NCBI GenBank assembly: GCA_002431395.1
Contig: DJEU01000005.1
Location: 1-28,008 of the forward strand
DNA: 28,008 nucleotides
From: Lachnoclostridium sp. UBA5890
GTDB taxonomy: Bacteria > Bacillota > Clostridia > Lachnospirales > Lachnospiraceae
Direction of reading: 5' to 3'
Every line of letters starts with the position of its first letter. Within the stretch, counting starts at the first letter, position 1. A model generated the notes under the pieces. The model did no database searches, was not told where the DNA came from, and saw only the letters and a program-made list of their open reading frames with translations. The position numbers and the translations under genes are program-made. Of the stretch, positions 6,265-12,746 are shown one piece after another.

Positions 6265-8317
6265 TTTCAATTTTCTCCTCTCCTTGTTGGGATTGTGATT
6301 TTGCTTCTTGAAAAATTCTATTAATTTCTAATTTTAAGTGTAACCACTGTTCAAAGTTGTGTTGTTGCAACTCGGCAAAAGTCATGGTGGTCCATGCTTT
6401 AAAATCTTCATCTGTTTGGAATTCTGTGAGATGTAACCCTAAATCCAAGTATCTGCTCACTGACCATAGTCCGAATTTATCTAAGTTGCTCCTCACTTTA
6501 TTTATATCTTCGACTTCCAAAAAATTCTTTAAATAACAATTTTTCAAATTATTAATTGCTTGGTTAATTTCTTCCCTGTCCTTCTTTTTAAACGCGCTCC
6601 AACTGGTATTAAATCTTAATTCCCCCCAAGGTCCATCAAACTTTTCAATTGTTTCTCTCGCTATTTCACATTGTGTAGTCTTTTTCCATGATGAGATCAA
6701 TCTGTTAAAAGTCGCCTTATCTTTTGGCTCAGGATAAAAATTGGCTAATGATTTACACTGAAAATCTTTGACCGTTATTGGTGACGTTACTTTAATCCCG
6801 TTCTTATCCTTTTCTTTTTCAAATTCAGTCTCTGAACATTGTATTAATATCCATTGATATCCATTAGTAAAGATAACTTTCTTAAACCCAATTAATTCTT
6901 TGAGCAGTTCACAAACTATTGTATTACAACATTCCTTGTTTTCTTGAGAAAACTTTTCTTCTTTTATTTTTTTGCTCTTTAATTCTACAAGATATTCACA
7001 TTCCAGTTTTTCGCTTTCTCCTGGAACAAGAACTACTTTATCGTTCTGCATTTGAATTTTCAGCGGTTTTATTTCATTATCTATAAATTCTATTGATTGA
7101 TTTTCCTCAAGCTGTAAACACAGATCCTTGTTCCCACCACACAAAAATATCGTTCCATTTATACTATCATTCTCCAAAGAAATCGGAATCGCATTATTAC
7201 CCTCTTTGAGGTGATTTTCAATAAACTTTTTCCCCTCCTTCGATTCGAATTCTATCGTTATCCTATTTTGATATGATGTCTCATGAACTAATTGGAATGA
7301 TTTCTTCCCCTCCAACAGTTCTTCTATTAGATGAATATAGTTGCTATATAATTTTGTATTTTCCTTTGAAAATGGCTTTATTTCAACGCATCCATATACT
7401 TTGCCAGACTGCCTCTCGCCTTTGCTTTCATCAAAATCATTATGAAGTACAACAAAATCTGGTACTTGGCCATCGTAGCCTCTTAAGTACCTATTTCTTC
7501 CCGGAAAATCCTTAGCTTTAATCAACTTATGTACATCCCTCACACTTATATCCTTGTCGTTTATACTATCTCTTATCAACTTATTGATTATAAAGTAATA
7601 AGCCTCTTCTTGGTTATATTGACGCTGTATTAATTCTAATTCATTGAAATATTCTTCATATTCATTTTGTAGTAATTTAATTTTTTTCTCCAAACACCTA
7701 ATCCACATCTGTGCCAACTCCTCATGTCCCCGCCGTGTCGGATGCGTGCCATCCAGCGTTTCGTAGCGGATTCCCTCTTCTGGGAAATCCATTAGCACAA
7801 TGTCATCACGTTCGTTCACCGCATCTCGGATTGCCTGATTGTATTCTTCCAAAGCTGTCCCGCCATACATTTCATGAAATTTCCAATCTGGGTTTCCCTT
7901 CATATAACTTCTCGCAATTGTCGCACACAAAATACGGGCAGACGGATAATTACCGCGAAGCCGCTCCATCATTTTTCGGTAATCTTTTGCAAACGTTTCC
8001 AACGGAACACCAAAGCCAAAATCATTTGTTCCCATATAGACGAGTATCACATCCGGATACTGATTTATTTTGTTCAGTGCGGAGGCTCTTTTCTCACTCG
8101 ATGCGCTCGGAAATTCACCACTCACTTTGCTTCCTGAAAATGAATTATTGACACATAAATAGGCTTTCAAATATTGATTCACTTTCGCCCACCAAGTATC
8201 ATATACCGAAGTCAGACCATTTATTTTCTGCCTATCCTCATCATAATACACCTTGTAGTTTGGTGGAATATACCCTTCGTAAGCGCTAATTGAATCTCCC
8301 AGAACAGATACCAGCAT
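6254..8317 (-). CDS. SGNH/GDSL hydrolase fused to a probable PD-(D/E)XK nuclease
   Basis: A 687-residue fusion. Residues 1-213 are an SGNH hydrolase: GDS (7-9, nucleophile Ser9), a block II Gly in NNSFSG, GTND (96-99) and DGTH (189-192) give the complete Ser-Gly-Asn-His set of this esterase/lipase family. Residues ~230-500 look like a restriction-type nuclease: VPDFVV with D287, then CVEIKP with E312 and K314 (D...ExK), and TNGYQW (484-489), a string common in type I R-subunit-like N-terminal domains. The tail (500-687) is helical and charged. No signal peptide, so the hydrolase acts inside the cell, unusual for many SGNH enzymes. The ATG at 8317 sits six or seven bases after AAAGGAGGA; the GTG at 8338 lies upstream of that site and is rejected. 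First gene of the operon; base composition changes sharply at about 7690, near the domain border. Confidence 0.85.
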   Translation of the reverse strand: MLVSVLGDSISAYEGYIPPNYKVYYDEDRQKINGLTSVYDTWWAKVNQYLKAYLCVNNSFSGSKVSGEFPSASSEKRASALNKINQYPDVILVYMGTNDFGFGVPLETFAKDYRKMMERLRGNYPSARILCATIARSYMKGNPDWKFHEMYGGTALEEYNQAIRDAVNERDDIVLMDFPEEGIRYETLDGTHPTRRGHEELAQMWIRCLEKKIKLLQNEYEEYFNELELIQRQYNQEEAYYFIINKLIRDSINDKDISVRDVHKLIKAKDFPGRNRYLRGYDGQVPDFVVLHNDFDESKGERQSGKVYGCVEIKPFSKENTKLYSNYIHLIEELLEGKKSFQLVHETSYQNRITIEFESKEGKKFIENHLKEGNNAIPISLENDSINGTIFLCGGNKDLCLQLEENQSIEFIDNEIKPLKIQMQNDKVVLVPGESEKLECEYLVELKSKKIKEEKFSQENKECCNTIVCELLKELIGFKKVIFTNGYQWILIQCSETEFEKEKDKNGIKVTSPITVKDFQCKSLANFYPEPKDKATFNRLISSWKKTTQCEIARETIEKFDGPWGELRFNTSWSAFKKKDREEINQAINNLKNCYLKNFLEVEDINKVRSNLDKFGLWSVSRYLDLGLHLTEFQTDEDFKAWTTMTFAELQQHNFEQWLHLKLEINRIFQEAKSQSQQGEEKIENDE

Positions 8318-8360
8318 GATTTTGTCCTCCTTTATCACTCTCTTCCAAAAATCACTAAAA

Positions 8361-8841
8361 TTATATTAGCATATTTAAAATCAATTTACAATTCCTTTTG
8401 CAATGTTGCTCTTGTATTTTTACCACCGGCAATTTACAATGATGGAAGAATTTATACCTCTTTTTTCCCTCTATTTTCTTCCACGTCCGTCTGCGTTTTT
8501 TCCGAAATACATCTGCTTTTTTCTTTAATTCCTCCAGCACTTTCATTATAATTGTTATAATCCGATTCTATTTTTTTACTCCAAACAGCTTCTACTGCGC
8601 CTGTCTCAATCAACGTACGATTTGCAAATACATATCGGTACCAGAAACGAAACATAAAATCCGAAATACCATAGATTGTCTTTCGTGAAGAATCTTTTTC
8701 TCCAAATGATTTGTTTTCGTATACCCCATCGCAATCGCTTCAATTACTGCACTGTATATGCCGGGTTCCTGCACTTCCTGCCTCAAAAGAAGTAATGGTT
8801 CCTCATAAAGATACGACATTACTTTTAAAAAGTTCTTTCAT
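8361..8841 (-). pseudogene. Decayed DUF234-type AAA ATPase remnant
   Basis: Three successive frames carry pieces of one protein, typical of the archaeal/bacterial ATPases with a C-terminal DUF234 nuclease-like domain. An ATG at 8841 reads MKELFKSNVVSL and stops, while the next frame continues YLYEEPLLLLRQEVQEPGIY (8610-8819). Another frame gives MFRFWYRYVFANRTLIETG (8452-8655), the usual block before DUF234. A third frame gives VLEELKKKADVF (near 8546), the DUF234 end block. The N-terminal ATPase core (Walker motifs) and the middle of DUF234 are missing. It therefore has at least two frameshifts and two deletions and is non-functional. The identification is from memory of the family; the frame breaks are directly visible. 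Confidence 0.7.
8363..8391 (-). promoter_or_regulatory. Promoter of the SGNH-nuclease/RdRP-like operon
   Basis: On the minus strand TTGTAA (8386-8391), a 17-base spacer and TAATAT (8363-8368) with an upstream TG (extended -10). The expected start near 8356 gives a leader of about 40 bases to the ATG at 8317. It lies inside the 3' end of the decayed ATPase gene. Confidence 0.65.
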
Positions 8842-8854
8842 AGCCCCACCTCAT

Positions 8855-8889
8855 AATTAACTTTGAAATTAATAACTTTAAAGTTAATT
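8855..8889. promoter_or_regulatory. AT-rich inverted repeat (AATTAACTTT ... AAAGTTAATT)
   Basis: Two perfect 10-base arms are separated by 15 bases that contain partial copies of the same element (AATAACTTT). It lies between the decayed ATPase and the dinB leader. It may be an operator or simply marks the edge of the AT-rich block; the base composition rises abruptly just to its right. Confidence 0.4.
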
Positions 8890-8971
8890 ATTTCATCGTT
8901 TAGTTAATTTGTCGCCCCCTTTCTTTACAAACCGCCCCAACCTGCCGATATATAAGTATCAGGGTCGAAAA

Positions 8972-9010
8972 GCCAAGCGCCGTCCATGCTTTCCTGGAAA
9001 GGCGATTGGC
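8972..9010 (+). promoter_or_regulatory. GC-rich leader hairpin of the dinB transcript
   Basis: The arms GCCAAGCGCC and GGCGATTGGC pair at nine of ten positions around a 19-base loop that itself contains TTTCC/GGAAA. It ends 37 bases before the dinB ATG. No riboswitch class is recognised. I saw neither a good sigma-A promoter nor a LexA box in 8900-9047. Confidence 0.35.
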
Positions 9011-9047
9011 CTTGAGCCCCGCCCAAATATGAGAAAGGAGCGCCAAA

Positions 9048-10271
9048 ATGATTATTTTCCACATCGATGTCAACAACGCATATCTGAGCTGGGAATCCGT
9101 GTACCGCCTGCGTGAAGAAGGCGAAACACTTGATCTGCGCACAGTGGCTGCGGTCATTGGCGGCAGTGAAAAGACGCGGCATGGCATCGTGCTTGCCAAA
9201 AGTCCCATTGCCAAGACTTACGGCATCCGAACGGCGGAGACATTGTCGGATGCCCGGAAAAAATGCCCGAACCTTTTGGTCGTTCCTCCCCGCCACGACA
9301 TTTACCGTGACTTTTCACACCGATTGATCGAATATTTGAAGTCATTGACGGATACTGTGGAACAATTCAGTATTGACGAAGCTTTTGCCGATATGACGGA
9401 CAGTGAATTATTGGAAAAATATTCTGCGGTTGAAGCCGCGAATTTCATTCGCACAGAAGTGGAGAAACGTTTTGGTTTCACCGTAAACATTGGGGTTTCA
9501 ACTTGTAAAATATTAGCAAAAATGGCGTCGGATTTTGAAAAACCAAATAAAGTGCACACCCTTTTCCCCGATGAAATTAAGGAAAAAATGTGGCCGCTTC
9601 CGGTACGCGACTTGTTTTTTGTCGGCAAATCCTCGGAGCAGAAATTATACACGTTAGGGATTCGCACAATTGGCGAACTTGCGGCGTTTGATCCCGCTAT
9701 ATTGCAAAGCCACATGGGAAAACACGGGCTTTTGATCCACGAATACGCCAATGGCATCGATCCGTCGCCGGTTGCTCCGCGCACTCCCGAAAACAAGGGC
9801 TATGGAAATTCGACGACACTTCCCAACGACGTGACAGATTCCGCGGAAGCGAAAAAAATACTCCGCAGATTGTGCGCCAAAGTGGCATCACGGCTTCAAA
9901 AAGATGAAATGCGTGCTTTTGTCGTAGTCGTTTCGATCCGCGACAACGAATTTCACAATGTCAGCCACCAGTGCAGTATGGTATCTGCGACCAACGATCC
10001 GGACACATTATACACGCACTGCTGCCAGTTATTTGACGAAATCTGGGACGGCTCGCCGATCCGCCTGCTGGGTGTTTCCACCTCAAAATTAACAAAACAT
10101 GCTGCCGAGCAGCTCAATCTGCTCGACATGCCATTTATTGCCGCTTCGAATGCCGAAGAAAAACCGACACTTTCGGCCAAGGAATATTTCCAACGCCAGA
10201 CAAAATTGGACGAAGCGATTCAAAAAATAAAGACAAAATATGGAAATGATGCTATTACAAAAGGAATCTGA
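9048..10271 (+). CDS. dinB: DNA polymerase IV-like Y-family translesion polymerase
   Basis: A 407-residue Y-family polymerase that copies damaged DNA with low fidelity. The palm carboxylates are D7 (FHIDVNN) and D110/E111 (FSIDEAFADM), with the steric-gate aromatic at Y12 (NNAYLSW). The little finger fills the C-terminal part. QLNLLD at 355-360 is a recognisable beta-clamp binding motif, followed by a ~47-residue tail. Length and order are normal for the family. The ATG has AAAGGAG at good spacing. The downstream FliK-like gene begins 19 bases after the stop and is probably co-transcribed. DNA-damage control is usual for this family, but no LexA operator is evident here. Confidence 0.93.
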   Translation: MIIFHIDVNNAYLSWESVYRLREEGETLDLRTVAAVIGGSEKTRHGIVLAKSPIAKTYGIRTAETLSDARKKCPNLLVVPPRHDIYRDFSHRLIEYLKSLTDTVEQFSIDEAFADMTDSELLEKYSAVEAANFIRTEVEKRFGFTVNIGVSTCKILAKMASDFEKPNKVHTLFPDEIKEKMWPLPVRDLFFVGKSSEQKLYTLGIRTIGELAAFDPAILQSHMGKHGLLIHEYANGIDPSPVAPRTPENKGYGNSTTLPNDVTDSAEAKKILRRLCAKVASRLQKDEMRAFVVVVSIRDNEFHNVSHQCSMVSATNDPDTLYTHCCQLFDEIWDGSPIRLLGVSTSKLTKHAAEQLNLLDMPFIAASNAEEKPTLSAKEYFQRQTKLDEAIQKIKTKYGNDAITKGI

Positions 10272-10290
10272 TCAGAAGGGAGACTATAAT

Positions 10291-12069
10291 ATGCCTATTA
10301 CAAGTAATACGATAAATAACGATCCGAACCGTTCGGGAAATATGGGGGCGACGGCTGCGCGCCGCACATTTCGCACCGGCAATTCCACCATCACATTGCG
10401 CGAAGGCGAGACATTAAAAGGCGTTGTAAGCGATGTCCATGGCAACGAAATTACCATTTCTCTCGACGACGGCACTTCCTTTACCGGCCATTTGTCGGAG
10501 GCTTCCATGTATTCGATCGGGCAAAAGGCCGCCTTTCTTATCACCAGTCTCGACAATGGAACGATTTACATGAAAGCCATGTCCTCCACCTACCTTCTGG
10601 GCATGGAAGATACGATCGAACAGGCACTCGAAGAAGCCGGGCTGCCGAAAAGTCCGCGCAATCTTGACATTGTGCGAAGTCTCCTCGAAAATAAGCAGTC
10701 CATCAGCCGCGAAAGCATCAATACATTTATGCAGCTTTGCTCGCGCTATCCCCATGCGGATGTTGGCAATGTGATCACAATGTACCGCCTCGGATTTCCG
10801 ATGGATGAAGCCTCGGTTGCGCAATTTGACACTTACCAGAATCAGCAGCACCAGCTTCTTGGCCGCATGAATTCTCTGACGGATTCTCTGACAGATCTTC
10901 TCTCGGAACTTTCCGAGGAAAATGTGTCCGTTGCCCGATATGCCGCCGGCGAACTGCTTTCCACCGCCCTGGGCTCCACACCGTCTTTGGAAGAATTTCA
11001 ATTAGCCGCCAAAGAAACATTAGAGCAGCAAACTGTGGAAAAGGAAGCTGGCGTCGATTCAGAAGCAGCGGAATCTTCCACTTCTCCTGAGGTTTCTGAA
11101 GAAACCACCTCCCCACAGGAAACGCCCGCTGCGGAGGAAAACACTCCGAATAATCCTTTGTCGCGTATGCGCCAATTGTTTTCAAATATTACAGATAAAG
11201 TAAATACGAATTTAACAAGCAATGCGACGACCGAAGAACCTGGATTTATTCAAGAACAAAGCGGCCACATTCTTACTGCCGCTGAGCGGGAATCCCTTGC
11301 AGATCAGTTTTCCGATTTTACAGATTCTGACAAATTAATTGCTGACCTGCGAAATGGTTCCGCCACCGCGCGAGAACTGCTCGGTGCGCTTCATTCTGCT
11401 CTTCCGAAGCTTTCCGACTCAATGATCCGCGATCTTTTTGCAAATCCATCCCTTGGCAAGCTGATCAAGGGACAGTTTCTGTCAAATTGGACCATTTCTC
11501 CGGAAGGTTTAAAAGAAAGCAACGGCATGGATTCCCTGTATCACAAAATTTCATCGGAATTGGATGATCTGCTTCACCTCAGCCAGATGTTTGCCACCCG
11601 CCCTTCCGGCGAAAGCGCTGTCAACACAACAAATGACATGCAGCAAAATCTGCAATTTATGAAAACGTTAAATGAACAATTTGCTTACATGCAGCTTCCT
11701 TTGAAACTGTCTTCCGAAAATGCCCACGGCGACCTTTACGTTATGACAAAAAAAGAAACTTTGCGGAAATCGAAAGACAATCTCAAAGTTCTCCTGCACC
11801 TTGAAATGGACCACCTTGGACCGCTGGACATCCACATCACAAAAGACCATACCAATATTGCTACCAAATTTTTCGTTTCCAAAGGCAATGCCCTTCGACT
11901 TCTCGAAAAAAATGTCGGTCTTTTGAAAGATGCCCTAAACGAGCAAGGTTACAGCTTCTCCTCGGAATTTGCAGAAAAGAAAAAAGACATCAATCTCGTC
12001 CACGATTTCATTGAGACCGAGGCACCCGTCGGAAATATTACAAGATATAATTTTGACTTGAGAGCGTAG
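10291..12069 (+). CDS. FliK-like hook-length control / DUF6240-like protein
   Basis: A 592-residue cytoplasmic-type protein with no signal peptide. The N-terminal ~100 residues form a small beta domain (GETLKGVVSDVHGNEITISL). A helical part follows (TIEQALEEAGLPKSPRNL..., as in DUF6240), then a Ser/Glu/Thr-rich linker near 245-285. The C-terminal ~124 residues (469-592) look like the FliK C-terminal domain: LHLEMDHLGPLDIHI, then RLLEKNVGLLKDALNEQGY. FliK proteins switch export specificity at the flagellar hook. No other flagellar gene is in the window, so the role is uncertain. The start at 10291 has GGGAG eight bases upstream; the in-frame ATG at 10240 lies inside dinB without a site. Confidence 0.6.
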   Translation: MPITSNTINNDPNRSGNMGATAARRTFRTGNSTITLREGETLKGVVSDVHGNEITISLDDGTSFTGHLSEASMYSIGQKAAFLITSLDNGTIYMKAMSSTYLLGMEDTIEQALEEAGLPKSPRNLDIVRSLLENKQSISRESINTFMQLCSRYPHADVGNVITMYRLGFPMDEASVAQFDTYQNQQHQLLGRMNSLTDSLTDLLSELSEENVSVARYAAGELLSTALGSTPSLEEFQLAAKETLEQQTVEKEAGVDSEAAESSTSPEVSEETTSPQETPAAEENTPNNPLSRMRQLFSNITDKVNTNLTSNATTEEPGFIQEQSGHILTAAERESLADQFSDFTDSDKLIADLRNGSATARELLGALHSALPKLSDSMIRDLFANPSLGKLIKGQFLSNWTISPEGLKESNGMDSLYHKISSELDDLLHLSQMFATRPSGESAVNTTNDMQQNLQFMKTLNEQFAYMQLPLKLSSENAHGDLYVMTKKETLRKSKDNLKVLLHLEMDHLGPLDIHITKDHTNIATKFFVSKGNALRLLEKNVGLLKDALNEQGYSFSSEFAEKKKDINLVHDFIETEAPVGNITRYNFDLRA

Positions 12070-12276
12070 AGGGATCATAGTTTCTTCCCTGCATCAAAAG
12101 CAACCGCTTACACTGGATTTCTTTTTTTGGGTTGTCGCACTAAGTGATTAGTGTGGCAGCCCCTTCTAATGCTAATTGTGACTTGCCGCCGAGGCGAAGC
12201 CGAGGGGGCACTACTTTATCGAGGGGGACACTACCTTATTGAGGGAGCGAAACCGAGGGGCACTACTTTTCTAGCA

Positions 12277-12483
12277 TTACGGTCAAATTCTAGTTTTTCT
12301 TCTATTTGTACCGTAATTTTTCCCTCTTTTTTACCATATTTTTACAATTTTTAAGTTTTTACGGTATTTTATCTTGTTTCGAACAAAATAATACCGCAAT
12401 AATTTCCACTTTTTTACAGCCATTTTCTATTTTTTACAAATTTTACGGTAAAACCGCGTTCCGCAATAAACTTTTTACCGTAA
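12277..12483. repeat. Cluster of TTACGGTA/TACCGTAA motifs
   Basis: The motif or its complement occurs at about 12277 (partial), 12309, 12359, 12443 and 12476 within a very T-rich tract. The last two form an inverted repeat (TTACGGTAAAA at 12443-12453, TTTTTACCGTAA at 12472-12483). They could be protein-binding sites or RNA stems. A separate palindrome, TTGTTTCGAACAA, lies near 12374. Confidence 0.45.
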
Positions 12484-12574
12484 TTCTTTTGAGCGACTTC
12501 CCCATACTTGCTTTAAAAGCAACCTATCTGCAAGGTTCTACTGCTTGGGTTGCCTTTCCCTCATATTGTTATCG

Positions 12575-12614
12575 AAAAAAACAGCCAAAACAAGAATTAC
12601 TTCTCATTTTGGCT
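12575..12614 (-). terminator. Terminator of the leuS transcript
   Basis: On the minus strand AGCCAAAA and TTTTGGCT pair with a further AGAA/TTCT inner stem and are followed by seven T. It lies about 130 bases beyond the leuS stop codon. Confidence 0.75.
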
Positions 12615-12701
12615 GCTTTGCCTTAATTTATAGAGTCAAGTTGTCCGCAAAGCTGGCTCAGTGGTAACGCCCCCTCAGCTCCGCTTCGGCGGCAGGTCGT
12701 C

Positions 12702-12740
12702 GTCAGCATTAGAGTTGACGGCTTCCGCCGTCAAGGCTGA
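12702..12740 (-). other. GC-rich nested hairpin after leuS
   Basis: TTGACGGC-TTCC-GCCGTCAA (12715-12734) is a perfect 8-bp stem, enclosed by GTCAGC and GCTGAC. There is no T tract, so it is not a terminator by itself; it may protect the leuS mRNA 3' end. It overlaps the right arm of the 50-bp inverted repeat. Confidence 0.5.
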
Positions 12741-12746
12741 CTCCTC

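Larger units (their letters stand above)
12165..12713. repeat. Imperfect 50-bp inverted repeats enclosing a T-rich tract
   Basis: Bases 12165-12214 match the reverse complement of 12664-12713 at 39 of 50 positions without gaps. Both begin TCTAATGCT and share TGCCGCCGA and GAGGGGGC cores. A partial third unit (GAGGGAGCGAAACCGAGGGG) lies at about 12240. Such a paired arrangement round 449 bases suggests a small non-autonomous repeat element or paired dispersed repeats; no transposase or target duplication is seen. Confidence 0.55.
12070..12746. other. 677-base gene-free interval
   Basis: I see no credible gene here. The interval holds, left to right, a 14-bp hairpin with G-U pairs (12134-12165), a 50-bp arm of an imperfect inverted repeat, a T-rich tract with repeated TTACGGTA motifs (12277-12483), the leuS terminator (12575-12614), the second 50-bp arm and a GC-rich hairpin (12702-12740). 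Small frames inside it lack ribosome sites and protein-like composition. Confidence 0.6.

Noticed and set aside
8318..8338. GTG start adding seven residues to the SGNH-nuclease
   Set aside because: The strong AAAGGAGGA site lies after this GTG and is correctly spaced to the ATG at 8317.
8900..9047. LexA (SOS) box upstream of dinB
   Set aside because: No sequence close to the Gram-positive CGAAC-N4-GTTCG pattern is present.
12640..12715. tRNA-like GGCTCAGTGGTAAC stretch
   Set aside because: No acceptor, anticodon or T-arm can be formed around it; the segment belongs to the inverted-repeat arm.
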